DNA of 45,455 nucleotides from Variovorax sp. E3 (GCF_016082275.1 NZ_MOWM01000052.1:1-45455); one strand, 5' to 3'; shown: positions 24,387 to 34,279, numbered from the stretch's first letter. A program made the numbers and translations. Notes: generated from the sequence alone by a model not told the origin.

Positions 24387-25005
24387 GCGCGCACCGCCTC
24401 GGGCAAGCGCTGCCGCCAAGCGATGTAGCCGGCCACGCTGAGCAGCGCGAACACCGCATAGAGGCCGACGGTGAGCCACAGGCCCTTGTGGATGAACAGG
24501 CCCACGCTGACCACGTTCACGGCCAGCCAGATCAGCCAGTTCTCGATGAACTTGCGCCCGAGCAGAAACTGCCCGACCACGCTCAGCCCGGTGGCGAAGC
24601 CGTCCCACCACGGCACGTCGGTGTCGGTGAAGCGGCGCAGGAAGAGGGCGACGGCCGGCCACGCGAACGCGCAGGCGGCCAGGGTGAGGGCGATGCCGCG
24701 CGGCGAGAGCCGGCTGACATGCAGCGCGCTGCCGTCGGCCCGGTGGCCGCGCAGCCATTGCGTCCAGCCCCACAGGGCGACGCAAGCGAAAAGACCTGGA
24801 GCGAGGCGTCGCCGTAGATGCGCGCCTTGGCGAACACAGCCACGTAGAGCAGCGAGCTGACGATGGCCAGCGGCCATCCCCAGTGGATCTCGCGCATGTT
24901 GCAGCCGACCATGGCCAGCGCGATCAGCGCGGCCACGAGTTCGAGCCAGCTGACAGGAGAGCCCCAGAGCAGGAATGCGGGGGCCGAGAGAAGCTCGAGA
25001 ATCAG
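24383..25005 (-). CDS. pnuC: Nicotinamide-riboside transporter PnuC, frameshifted, start uncertain
   Basis: A membrane permease of about 207 residues with seven predicted helices. GCNMREIHWGWPLAIVSSLLYVAVF and the repeated ENWLIWLAVNVVSVGLFIHKGLW are characteristic of PnuC, which imports nicotinamide riboside. One T is missing in the run at 24789-24792, breaking SLQVF-FACVALWGWTQW. No ATG/GTG lies in frame before helix 1 (LILELLSAPAFLLWGSPVSW). An ATG at 25027 would fit if one base were removed from the CCCCCCGGGGG run beside it, and a GTG at 24936 would cut helix 1. The end given is the CTG at 25005. Confidence 0.8.
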
Positions 25006-25037
25006 GTTTGCCCCCGGGGGGCGCCATCGCAGTCTGT

Positions 25038-25140
25038 TCGTGAGACACCGCGGAACCGGCTTTGCCGGGCCGCAGGTGTCGCCCCCTGCAAGGGGGTTGG
25101 CGAAGCGACACGAAGTGCGCGAAGACTGGGGGTCATCCTA
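25038..25140. repeat. Dispersed post-genic repeat, copy B
   Basis: The inverted counterpart of the repeat at 17071-17168. Shared blocks include ACCGCGGAACCGGCTTTGC, CCGGGCCGC, CCCCCTGCAAGGGGG and ACACGAAGTG-x-GC. It starts at the stop codon of ftsB and runs toward pnuC, so its orientation relative to the gene it follows is the same as in copy A. Confidence 0.8.
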
Positions 25141-25416
25141 ATGCGCGATTTGTACGAACACTTCGTTCGGTTTGACCATGCCGAGTTCCGCCCGCGCGCG
25201 TTCCTCGACCATTTCGAGCCCGTCCTTCAGGTCGTTGACCTCGGAAGTCAGGCGCTCGTTGTTCAGCGCGGCCTTGGCGTTGGCTTCCTTCTGGTCGGCC
25301 AGCTTGGTGCGCAGTTGCGTGACGTCGCGCACGCTGCCGCGCCCGTTCCACAGCTGCCACTGCAGGACGCCCAGCAAAAGCAGCAGGATGATCGGTGGAA
25401 CGAGGCGGGCGCGCAT
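25138..25416 (-). CDS. ftsB: Cell division protein FtsB
   Basis: A 92-residue bitopic protein of the divisome FtsQBL complex. A short N-terminus is followed by one membrane helix (LVPPIILLLLLGVLQWQLW) and a periplasmic coiled coil (VTQLRTKLADQKEANAKAALNNERLTSEVNDLKDGLEMVEERAR). The motif EERARAELGMVKPNEVFVQ is diagnostic. It lies 19 bp downstream of eno, the conserved order in proteobacteria. Confidence 0.95.
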   Translation of the reverse strand: MRARLVPPIILLLLLGVLQWQLWNGRGSVRDVTQLRTKLADQKEANAKAALNNERLTSEVNDLKDGLEMVEERARAELGMVKPNEVFVQIAH

Positions 25417-25435
25417 GCGCGAGGCGTCCAGTGCG

Positions 25436-26719
<1,284 letters not shown>

Positions 26720-26748
26720 CTTCTTCTCTTTCCTCTAATAAAACGGGT

Positions 26749-27039
26749 TCACAAACCTTCGACGGCGATCATTCGCATGACCGCCGCGCCCGCGCGCGCT
26801 TCGCGGGCCTTCAGGTACTCGGGCGTTTCGTAGAAGGCCTTGGCCTTCTCGAAGCTGGGGAACTTCAGGATGACGATGCGCGAGGGCGCCCAGTCGCCCT
26901 CCAGCGCTTGAACCTGGCCGCCGCGCACGCACACTTCGGCGCCGTGCGCCTGCATGGCGGCACTGGACCACTTCTTGTATTCCTCGTACTGCGCCGGGTT
27001 GGTGACCTCGACGTGGGCGATGACGTATCCGCTGCTCAT
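26749..27039 (-). CDS. DUF1330 family protein
   Basis: A 96-residue dimeric alpha/beta-barrel-type protein of the DUF1330 family, with MSSGYVIAHVEVTNPAQYEEYKK at the start and RIVILKFPSFEKAKAFYETPEYLKARE in the core. The start overlaps the kdsA stop (ATGA), and eno follows 29 bp later, so it is translated from the same operon. The function of the family is not known. Confidence 0.9.
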   Translation of the reverse strand: MSSGYVIAHVEVTNPAQYEEYKKWSSAAMQAHGAEVCVRGGQVQALEGDWAPSRIVILKFPSFEKAKAFYETPEYLKAREARAGAAVMRMIAVEGL

Positions 27040-27893
27040 GCCTGAAAGCTGTCCTCTAGAAAGGGGTTCTTCTTGGTGACCCGGTCGAGCGCCAGCAGCG
27101 TCTCGAGCAGGGCCTTCATGTGCTTGAGCGGCACGGCGTTGGGGCCGTCGCTCAGTGCCTTGTCCGGGTCGGGGTGGGTCTCCATGAAGAGACCGGCCAC
27201 GCCCACCGCCACCGCGGCGCGCGACAGCACCGGCACCATCTCGCGCTGGCCGCCCGAGCTGGTGCCCTGGCCGCCGGGCAGTTGCACGGAGTGGGTGGCG
27301 TCGAACACCACCGGCGCCCGCGTTTCGCGCAGGATGGCCAGCGAGCGCATGTCCGACACGAGGTTGTTGTAGCCGAAGCTGGCGCCGCGTTCGCAGGCCA
27401 TGAAGTTGTCTTCGGGCAGGCCGGCTTCGCGGGCCGCCGCGCGTGCCTTGTCGATCACGTTCTTCATGTCGTGCGGCGCGAGGAACTGGCCCTTCTTGAT
27501 GTTCACCGGCTTGCCCGACTGGGCCGCCGCGTGAATGAAGTCGGTCTGGCGGCACAGGAAGGCGGGCGTTTGCAGCACGTCGACCACCTTGGCGGCCTCG
27601 GCGATGTCTTCATGCGTGTGCACGTCGGTCAGCACGGGCAGGGCGAGTTCGCGCTTGACCTTCGCCAGGATCTCCAGGCCCTTGTCGCGGCCCGGGCCGC
27701 GAAAGCTGGTGCCCGACGAGCGGTTGGCCTTGTCGAAGCTGCTCTTGAAGATGAACGGAATGCCGAGCGCCGAAGTGATTTCCTTCAGCGTGCCGGCGGT
27801 GTCCATCTGCAATTGCTCCGATTCGACCACGCAAGGCCCGGCGATCAGGAAGAACGGCCTGTCCAGCCCGATGTCGAACCCGCAAAGCTTCAT
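27036..27893 (-). CDS. kdsA: 3-deoxy-8-phosphooctulonate (KDO-8-P) synthase
   Basis: A 285-residue enzyme condensing phosphoenolpyruvate with arabinose-5-phosphate for lipopolysaccharide core synthesis. Conserved segments include KSSFDKANRSSG, FRGPGRDKGLEIL, LPVLTDVH, NIKKGQFLAP and the C-terminal FMETHPDPDKALSDGPNAVPL. Cys21 in IAGPCVVES places it in the metal-dependent class; the E. coli metal-independent enzyme has Asn at this position. The start overlaps the pyrG stop, and the stop overlaps the DUF1330 start. Confidence 0.96.
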   Translation of the reverse strand: MKLCGFDIGLDRPFFLIAGPCVVESEQLQMDTAGTLKEITSALGIPFIFKSSFDKANRSSGTSFRGPGRDKGLEILAKVKRELALPVLTDVHTHEDIAEAAKVVDVLQTPAFLCRQTDFIHAAAQSGKPVNIKKGQFLAPHDMKNVIDKARAAAREAGLPEDNFMACERGASFGYNNLVSDMRSLAILRETRAPVVFDATHSVQLPGGQGTSSGGQREMVPVLSRAAVAVGVAGLFMETHPDPDKALSDGPNAVPLKHMKALLETLLALDRVTKKNPFLEDSFQA

Positions 27894-29569
27894 GCAACGG
27901 CCTTGAGCGTCTTGGTGCTGCCGGCGCCCTTGTCCTTGTGCTCGAGCGCCGCCTTGATGAAGGCGTTGAACAGCGGATGGCCGCCCCACGGGGTCGACTT
28001 GAACTCGGGGTGGAACTGCACGCCCATGAACCACGGGTGCACGTCCTGCGGCAGCTCGACGATTTCGGTCAGGTGCTCGCGCTGCGTGAGCGCCGAGATC
28101 ACGAGGCCGGCACTGCGCAGCTCGTCCAGGTAGTTGACGTTGGCTTCGTAGCGGTGGCGGTGGCGCTCGGTGACCACGTCGCCGTAGATGCTGTGGGCCA
28201 GCGTGCCGGGCGTGACGTCGGAGCTTTGCGCGCCCAGGCGCATGGTGCCGCCGAGGTCGGACTTTTCGTCGCGCGTCTTCACGGTGCCGTCGCGGTCCTT
28301 CCACTCGGTGATCAGCGCGATCACGGGGGTGGGCGTCTCGGGGTCGAACTCGGTGCTGTTGGCGTTCTTCAGGCCGGCCACGTGGCGGGCGTATTCGATG
28401 GTGGCCACCTGCATGCCCAGGCAGATGCCCAGGTAGGGCACCTTGCCTTCGCGGGCGAAGCGGGCGGCCGAGATCTTGCCTTCCACGCCGCGCTGGCCGA
28501 AGCCGCCGGGCACCAGGATGGCGTCGTACTTGGCCAGGCGCGACACGTCCTGCGCGGTGATGGTCTCGGAGTCGATGTAGTCGATCTTCACGCGCGCATG
28601 GTTCTTCATGCCGGCGTGGCGCAGGGCTTCGTTCAGCGACTTGTAGCTGTCCGACAGGTCGACGTACTTGCCGACCATGGCAATCGACACTTCCTGCTGC
28701 GGATGCTCGACTTCATAGACCAGGTCGTCCCAGCGCTGCAGCTTGGCGGGCGGGGTGTTGATGCGCAGCTTGTCGCAGATCAGGCCGTCCAGGCCCTGTT
28801 CGTGCAGCATGCGAGGCACCTTGTAGATGGTGTCCACGTCCCACATCGAGATGACGCCCCACTCGGGCACGTTCGAGAACAGCGAGATTTTGGCGCGCTC
28901 GTCGTCGGGAATCGGGCGGTCGGCGCGGCACAGCAGGGCGTCGGCCTGGATGCCGATTTCGCGCAGCTTCTGCGCGGTGTGCTGCGTGGGCTTGGTCTTG
29001 AGCTCGCCGGCGGCGGCGATCCAGGGCACGTAGCTCAGGTGCACGAAGGCCGAGTTGTTCGGGCCCATGCGCAGGCTCATCTGGCGCACGGCTTCCAGGA
29101 AGGGCAGCGACTCGATGTCGCCCACGGTGCCGCCGATTTCGACGATGGCCACGTCCACCTCGTGCGCCGTGCCGATGCCGGCGCCGCGCTTGATGTATTC
29201 CTGGATCTCGTTGGTGATATGCGGAATGACCTGCACCGTCTTGCCCAGGTAGTCGCCGCGGCGTTCCTTCTCGAGCACGGTCTTGTAGATCTGGCCGGTC
29301 GTGAAGTTGTTGGCCTTGCGCATCCGCGTGTTGATGAAGCGCTCGTAGTGGCCGAGGTCGAGGTCGGTCTCGGCGCCGTCATCGGTGACGAACACCTCGC
29401 CATGCTGGAAGGGCGACATCGTGCCGGGGTCGACATTGATGTACGGATCGAGCTTGATGAGGGTGACTTGGAGGCCGCGCGATTCGAGGATCGCGGCGAG
29501 CGAGGCGGAGGCGATTCCCTTGCCAAGGGAAGATACGACACCACCGGTGACGAAGACAAATTTGGTCAT
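27890..29569 (-). CDS. pyrG: CTP synthase
   Basis: A 559-residue enzyme making CTP from UTP, ATP and glutamine. The N-terminal synthetase domain starts TKFVFVTGGVVSSLGKGI. The C-terminal class-I glutaminase has its nucleophile in YLGICLGMQ and the His-Glu pair in GVQFHPEFKSTP. Intact and of normal length. It heads the operon with kdsA, DUF1330, eno and ftsB, and is divergent from coaBC. Confidence 0.98.
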   Translation of the reverse strand: MTKFVFVTGGVVSSLGKGIASASLAAILESRGLQVTLIKLDPYINVDPGTMSPFQHGEVFVTDDGAETDLDLGHYERFINTRMRKANNFTTGQIYKTVLEKERRGDYLGKTVQVIPHITNEIQEYIKRGAGIGTAHEVDVAIVEIGGTVGDIESLPFLEAVRQMSLRMGPNNSAFVHLSYVPWIAAAGELKTKPTQHTAQKLREIGIQADALLCRADRPIPDDERAKISLFSNVPEWGVISMWDVDTIYKVPRMLHEQGLDGLICDKLRINTPPAKLQRWDDLVYEVEHPQQEVSIAMVGKYVDLSDSYKSLNEALRHAGMKNHARVKIDYIDSETITAQDVSRLAKYDAILVPGGFGQRGVEGKISAARFAREGKVPYLGICLGMQVATIEYARHVAGLKNANSTEFDPETPTPVIALITEWKDRDGTVKTRDEKSDLGGTMRLGAQSSDVTPGTLAHSIYGDVVTERHRHRYEANVNYLDELRSAGLVISALTQREHLTEIVELPQDVHPWFMGVQFHPEFKSTPWGGHPLFNAFIKAALEHKDKGAGSTKTLKAVA

Positions 29570-29576
29570 GCCAGTT

Positions 29577-29616
29577 CCGGATACGTGAATCCGGGCAGTG
29601 GGAAATTGCGATTATA
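29577..29616 (-). promoter_or_regulatory. pyrG promoter -10 and leader hairpin
   Basis: On the minus strand a consensus TATAAT lies at 29616-29611, with no good -35. Transcription from it would give a leader of about 35 nt. This leader contains a 6-bp hairpin, CCGGAT-N6-ATCCGG (29577-29594), that ends 7 nt before the pyrG start codon. Confidence 0.45.
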
Positions 29617-29692
29617 GGTGTGCCCTTCGCGACACCTGCGCTCAAGGGCTTGTTGCCGATTGTTCGATGGCCTATGAGCAACAATACGGGCC

Positions 29693-30916
29693 ATGCAAGA
29701 TCTCGCCGGCAAACACATCGTCCTGGGCCTCACCGGAGGCATCGCGTGCTACAAGTCGGCCGAGCTGTGCCGCCTGTTCGTCAAGGCGGGCGCCACCGTC
29801 CAGGTCGTGATGACCGAGGCGGCCGAGCAGTTCATCACGCCGGTCACGATGCAGGCGCTTTCGGGGCGTACCGTCTACACCTCGCAGTGGGACACGCGCG
29901 AGCCCAACAACATGCCGCACATCAACCTGAGCCGCGAGGCCGATGCGATCGTGCTGGCGCCGTGCAGCGCCGACTTCATCGCGCGGCTGGTGCAGGGCCG
30001 CTCCGACGACCTGCTGAGCCTGATGTGCCTGGCCCGCCCGATGGACCGCATTCCGCTCCTGATCGCGCCGGCCATGAACCGCGAGATGTGGGCCCACCCG
30101 GCCACGCAGCGCAACCTGATGCAGGTGTCGGCCGACGGCGCCACCGTGCTGGGCGTGGGCAGCGGCTGGCAGGCCTGCGGCGAGACCGGCGACGGGCGCA
30201 TGCTCGAGCCGGCGCAACTGCTCGAAGACATCACCGCCTTCTTCAGCCCCAAGCTGCTGGCGGGGCAGAAGGTGCTGGTCACGGCCGGGCCGACCTTCGA
30301 GGCGCTCGACCCGATCCGCGGCATCACCAACCATTCGTCCGGCAAGATGGGCTTTGCCATTGCCCGCGCGGCCCGCGAGGCGGGCGCCGAGGTCACGCTG
30401 GTGGCCGGCCCGGTGCACCTGCCGACCCCGCGCGGCGTGACGCGCGTCGACGTGCTGTCGGCGCAGGACATGCTCGAAGCCACCACCCGTGCAGCGGAGT
30501 TTGCTAGCATTTTCGTAGCAACTGCCGCCGTGGCCGACTGGCGCCCGGCCACCCAGAGCGACCAGAAGATCAAGAAGGACGGCAGCGGCAAGACGCCGGT
30601 GCTGGAGTTCGTGGAGAACGCCGACATCCTGCTCACGGTCGCCAAGAGCGAGCGGGCCCAGGCCAAGAAGCTCTTCTGCGTGGGTTTTGCCGCCGAGAGC
30701 GAGAACCTCGCCGCGCACGCCAAGGCCAAGCGCGAGCGCAAGGGCATTCCGCTCCTGGTCGGCAACATCGGCCCGCTGACTTTCGGGCAGGACGACAACG
30801 CGCTGCTGCTGGTCGACGCCAACGGCGTGCGCGAACTGCCGCGCGCGCCCAAGCTCACGCTGGCGCGCGAACTGATGACCGAAATTGCCGCGCGGCTTCC
30901 CGACTGGAGGGTCTGA
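29693..30916 (+). CDS. coaBC: Bifunctional phosphopantothenoylcysteine decarboxylase / phosphopantothenate-cysteine ligase
   Basis: A 407-residue coenzyme A biosynthesis enzyme. Residues 1-190 form the FMN-binding CoaC decarboxylase (GLTGGIACYKSAEL, the active-site His in PHINLSREAD, APAMNREMW and the ACGETGDGRM flap). Residues ~195-400 are the CoaB ligase (VTAGPTFEALDPIRGITN, HSSGKMGFAIA, KIKKDGSG). Intact. It overlaps the next gene by one base (TGATG) and forms an operon with that gene and dut. Confidence 0.97.
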   Translation: MQDLAGKHIVLGLTGGIACYKSAELCRLFVKAGATVQVVMTEAAEQFITPVTMQALSGRTVYTSQWDTREPNNMPHINLSREADAIVLAPCSADFIARLVQGRSDDLLSLMCLARPMDRIPLLIAPAMNREMWAHPATQRNLMQVSADGATVLGVGSGWQACGETGDGRMLEPAQLLEDITAFFSPKLLAGQKVLVTAGPTFEALDPIRGITNHSSGKMGFAIARAAREAGAEVTLVAGPVHLPTPRGVTRVDVLSAQDMLEATTRAAEFASIFVATAAVADWRPATQSDQKIKKDGSGKTPVLEFVENADILLTVAKSERAQAKKLFCVGFAAESENLAAHAKAKRERKGIPLLVGNIGPLTFGQDDNALLLVDANGVRELPRAPKLTLARELMTEIAARLPDWRV

Positions 30917-31392
30917 TGAACCTGAATCCCCAATGGAACACGCCGCCCGACGGCGACTTCGCCCGCTATGTCGAGCGGCTGTCGGCGCAGGCCGCGCTGC
31001 CCAGGCGCGCGGCCAAGGAGGGCGAGCCGGGGCTGGATGTCGGCATCACGACCTCGCCCGGCCAACAGGGCCCCGTGACGACGGCCATGCAGCAGCAACA
31101 ACAGCAGCAGCCGAACCAGTTCCCCGACGGCGAAATGCCCAAGGCCCAGCCCGGCGGGTTCGACCCGGTGGTGCTCAAGGTGATGGGCGTCGTCGGCGCG
31201 CTGGTGTTCCTCGTCCTGTGGGCGTCGGGCGTGCCTTTCGGCGTGCTGCTGCTCCTCCTGGGCGTGGCCGTGTGGTTCGGCAAGAGATTGAAGGGCGTGA
31301 AGTTCACCCCCGGCGTCGCCAAATGGCAGCAGGTGCTGGAAGAAGCAGCCCGCAAGCAACGAGAACAGCAACACAAGCAAGGCAGCAAGTAA
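30916..31392 (+). CDS. Small membrane protein with polyglutamine stretch, unknown function
   Basis: A 158-residue protein I cannot assign to a named family. The first 85 residues are polar and disordered-looking, with an eight-glutamine run (31090-31113, mixed CAG/CAA codons). Residues 88-118 form one long or two short membrane helices (VLKVMGVVGALVFLVLW, GVLLLLLGVAVWFG). A charged, Gln/Lys-rich tail ends it. Overlaps of 1 bp with coaBC and 0 bp with dut show tight operon coupling, but this says little about function. Confidence 0.75.
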   Translation: MNLNPQWNTPPDGDFARYVERLSAQAALPRRAAKEGEPGLDVGITTSPGQQGPVTTAMQQQQQQQPNQFPDGEMPKAQPGGFDPVVLKVMGVVGALVFLVLWASGVPFGVLLLLLGVAVWFGKRLKGVKFTPGVAKWQQVLEEAARKQREQQHKQGSK

Positions 31393-31839
31393 GTGAAAGT
31401 CGACGTCCGTATCCTCGATCCACGCATGGTGGATCAATTGCCCGCGTATGCCACCCCCGGAAGCGCCGGCCTCGACCTGCGGGCCTGCCTCGATGCCCCC
31501 ATCACGCTGGAGCCCAACGGCTGGCAGCTGGTGGGCACCGGCATCGCGATCCACCTGGCCGATCCGGCCTATGCGGCCATGATCCTTCCGCGCTCGGGGC
31601 TGGGCCACAAGCACGGCATCGTGCTGGGCAACCTCGTGGGCCTGATCGACAGCGACTACCAGGGCGAGCTGAAGATCAGCGCCTGGAACCGCAGCGACAC
31701 GCCCTTCGTGCTGAACCCGATGGAGCGGCTCGCGCAACTGGTGATCGTGCCGGTGGTGCAGGCGCAGTTTCGTGTGGTCACAGAATTTGCACCCACGCAA
31801 CGCGGCGAGGGCGGCTACGGCTCCACCGGCAAGCACTGA
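31393..31839 (+). CDS. dut: Deoxyuridine 5'-triphosphate nucleotidohydrolase
   Basis: A 148-residue trimeric dUTPase that removes dUTP and supplies dUMP. The five family motifs are seen, including AGLDLRACLD, PRSGLGHKHG, GLIDSDYQGE and the C-terminal RGEGGYGSTG arm. The start is GTG at 31393, directly after the stop of the preceding gene. The coaBC-dut arrangement is conserved in many proteobacteria. Confidence 0.96.
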   Translation: MKVDVRILDPRMVDQLPAYATPGSAGLDLRACLDAPITLEPNGWQLVGTGIAIHLADPAYAAMILPRSGLGHKHGIVLGNLVGLIDSDYQGELKISAWNRSDTPFVLNPMERLAQLVIVPVVQAQFRVVTEFAPTQRGEGGYGSTGKH

Positions 31840-32011
31840 GCCGATCCTGAAGGGAAACTGAGTGTCCGAGCGGTAAAGAACGGAACCCGCCGGACCCGGT
31901 TTGCCTCGAAGGTTTCAACGTGTGTTTTGCGTCATCGCGGCGATGGCTGCGGCGTTAGACACGCGCAGGTGCATTCCTTCCTGCACCGTTCTATCCGAGG
32001 AGCCTCTCAAC

Positions 32012-32512
32012 ATGAAGATTTCAATGCGCTTCGTTTCCGTCACCGCTTCCGTGCTGGCCGTGGCCACGCTCTCGGCGTGCGTGGCGCCGGCGCCGGTCTA
32101 CCAGACCTCGCGCTACCCCTACCAGGCCCCGCCCCAGGCAATCCAGTACCGCGAAGCCTCCTACGTGGAATACGGCCATGTGGCCAACATCGAGGTGCTG
32201 CGCAGCGAAACGGCCGGCACCGGCACGACCGGCGGCGGCGCTGTCGCGGGCGGCGTCATCGGCGGCGTGGTGGGCAACCAGTTCGGCCGCGGCAACGGCC
32301 GTGCCGCGGCCACCGCGCTGGGCATCGTCGGCGGCGCCTTGCTGGGCAACACCATCGAAGCCCAGCAGAACGGCCCCCGTGCCTACGAGACCTACCGCGT
32401 GTCGGTGCAGACCGATCGCGGCGGCTACCGCGCGTTCGACGTGCAAAGCCCCGGCGACCTGCGCATTGGTGATCGCGTGCGCATCGACAACGGCCAGATC
32501 TCGCGCATGTGA
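32012..32512 (+). CDS. Outer-membrane lipoprotein with glycine-zipper domain, SlyB-like
   Basis: A 166-residue lipoprotein. The signal peptide ends in a lipobox (ATLSAC), giving a lipidated Cys. A glycine-zipper segment, GGGAVAGGVIGGVVGNQFGRG followed by ALGIVGGALLGN, can insert into or line the outer membrane, as in SlyB/Rickettsia 17-kDa antigen relatives. The C-terminal ~45 residues form a small beta domain (YETYRVSVQTDRGGYRAFDV). GAGGAG lies upstream of the start at 32012. It ends at a strong bidirectional terminator. Confidence 0.88.
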   Translation: MKISMRFVSVTASVLAVATLSACVAPAPVYQTSRYPYQAPPQAIQYREASYVEYGHVANIEVLRSETAGTGTTGGGAVAGGVIGGVVGNQFGRGNGRAAATALGIVGGALLGNTIEAQQNGPRAYETYRVSVQTDRGGYRAFDVQSPGDLRIGDRVRIDNGQISRM

Positions 32513-32533
32513 GCATCCGACCACCCTTCGGGG

Positions 32534-32568
32534 CATGAAAAAGCCGGGCACTGCCCGGCTTTTTCATG
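32534..32568. terminator. Bidirectional terminator between lipoprotein gene and slyD
   Basis: A perfect palindrome with 17-bp arms and a single-base loop (CATGAAAAAGCCGGGCA and its complement). Because the arms begin with A5 and end with T5, it works for both converging transcripts. Confidence 0.92.
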
Positions 32569-32592
32569 GGCGTCGGGCCTTGCCCGCCGCCG

Positions 32593-33117
32593 TCAGTGCA
32601 GCGTTTCGCTGCCCGGCGCCATGGGCGCGATCTTGAAGAAACCCGTGCCCGCCGTGCCGCGGCCGACTTCTTCTTCCGTGGCCTCGCGCACCGAGCGCAC
32701 CGTGATGTCGAGCCGGATCGCAATGCCGGCCAGCGGATGGTTGCCGTCCAGCACCAGGTGGTCGGGGTAGATTTCGGCCACGGTGTAGATCGCGTCCTTG
32801 GGGATGTCGGGGTTCACGCCCTTGGGCAGCGCGGAGCCGTCGAAGGTCATGCCTTCTTCCGTGCCTTCGGGAAACAGCGAGCGCGGCTCCAGGAAGAGCA
32901 ACTGGTCGTTGAAGTCGCCGAAGCCCTGTTCGGGCTCGACCTGCAGTTGCACCCGGGCGCCGGGCTCATGGCCCTGCAGGGCCGCTTCGATCACGTCGAA
33001 GAGATCGTCGCCGCCCACCATGAATTCCACCGGCTCCTCGAGCACGTCCAGCACGTCGCCGAGCGTGTCTTTCATCGTCCAGGTCAAGCCGACCACGCAT
33101 TGTTCAGAGATTTCCAT
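32593..33117 (-). CDS. slyD: FKBP-type peptidyl-prolyl isomerase, SlyD-like
   Basis: A 174-residue cytosolic prolyl isomerase/chaperone. The FKBP half shows LTWTMKDTLGDVLD and PVEFMVGGDDLFDVIEAALQG; an IF-type insert follows (VEPEQGFGDFNDQLLFLEPRSLFP), then HPLAGIAIRLDITVRSVREAT closes the FKBP fold. The His/Cys-rich metal tail of E. coli SlyD is missing; instead it ends in GTGFFKIAPMAPGSETLH. It is divergent from the RoxA gene 14 bp away. Confidence 0.9.
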   Translation of the reverse strand: MEISEQCVVGLTWTMKDTLGDVLDVLEEPVEFMVGGDDLFDVIEAALQGHEPGARVQLQVEPEQGFGDFNDQLLFLEPRSLFPEGTEEGMTFDGSALPKGVNPDIPKDAIYTVAEIYPDHLVLDGNHPLAGIAIRLDITVRSVREATEEEVGRGTAGTGFFKIAPMAPGSETLH

Positions 33118-33131
33118 TGCAGAATTCTCCC

Positions 33132-34279
33132 ATGGAGATTAATCAACCGCTGCCGTTGCTCGGCGGCCTGAGCGCCGCGCAGTTCATGCGGCGGTACTGG
33201 CAGAAAAAGCCCTTGCTGGTTCGCCAGGCCATTCCCGCCATGGTGCCACCGATCGAGCGCGGCGCGCTGTTCGCGCTGGCCGAACAGGAAGAAGTCGAGT
33301 CTCGCCTGATCCGGCATGGCAAGGCCGGCTGGACGCTCAAGCACGGCCCGCTGCCGCGCCGCGCCCTGCCGCCGCTCAAGCAGCCGGGCTGGACGATGCT
33401 GGTGCAGGGCGTCGACCTGCACCACGAGGGCGTGCACGAACTGTTGCGGCAGTTTCGTTTCCTGCCCGACGCCCGCCTGGACGACCTGATGATCAGCTAC
33501 GCGAGCGACACCGGCGGCGTGGGCGCGCATTTCGACAGCTACGACGTGTTCCTGCTGCAGGCGCAGGGGCGCCGGCGCTGGTCCATCGGCAAGCAGAGCG
33601 ACCTGCGGCTGCAGCCGGGCGTGCCGCTCAAGATCCTCGAGAACTTCGAGCCCGAGCAGACCTTCGTGCTCGAGCCCGGCGACATGCTGTACCTGCCGCC
33701 GCGCTACGCGCACGACGGCGTGGCCGTGGGTGACGACTGCATGACCTGCTCGATCGGCCTGCGCTCGTCCGCATTGGGCGAGCTGGGCGCCGATCTGCTG
33801 GCGCGCATGGCGCAGGCCTATTCGGAAGACCTGGAGACGCGGGCCCGGCCGAGCTGGCGCGCTATCGCGACCCCGCGCAGCCGGCCGTCGACGCGCCCGC
33901 GCAGATGCCCGCCGCGTTGCAGGGCTTCGCGCGCAAGGCCATCGAGGCCGCGCTGCGCGATGCAGACGCCGTCGACCGCGCGCTCGGCGAATCGCTCACC
34001 GAGCCCAAGGCCAACGTGTGGTTCGGCGAGGGCGGCCAAGTGCCCGTGCCCGATGCCATGCAGCGCGTGGCGCTCGACCGGCGCACGCGCATGCTCTACG
34101 ACACGCGGCACATCTACATCAACGGCGAGAGCTTCCGCGCGGGCGGGGCCGATGCCACGCTGATGCGCCGGCTGGCCGACCAGCGCGCGCTGGGCCCGCG
34201 CGAGCTGGCCCGTGCCAGCGAAGGCGCGCTGGCGCTGCTCGGCGAGTGGTGCGAGTCAGGCTGGCTCCATGCCGAGTGA
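33132..34279 (+). CDS. RoxA-type cupin (JmjC-like) ribosomal oxygenase, frameshifted
   Basis: A 2-oxoglutarate/Fe(II) oxygenase of the YcfD/RoxA group, which in E. coli hydroxylates an arginine of ribosomal protein L16. The iron triad is visible: His133 and Asp135 in GAHFDSYD, and His194 in RYAHDGVA. The N-terminal AAQFMRRYWQKKPLLVRQAIP is also typical. About 382 residues after correction. A base is missing at about 33835, where the frame changes in the C-terminal region before AGPAELARYRDPAQP. An ATG at 33117 would add five residues. Confidence 0.9.

Noticed and set aside
27938..29617. A 559-codon open frame on the plus strand opposite pyrG
   Set aside because: It mirrors pyrG almost exactly, has the His/Val/Gly/Arg-rich low-complexity look of an antisense frame in high-GC DNA, and shows no domain.
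31968..31987. Inverted repeat GGTGCA-N8-TGCACC upstream of the glycine-zipper lipoprotein
   Set aside because: Arms of six with an eight-base spacer could arise by chance in this composition and no promoter boxes line up with it.
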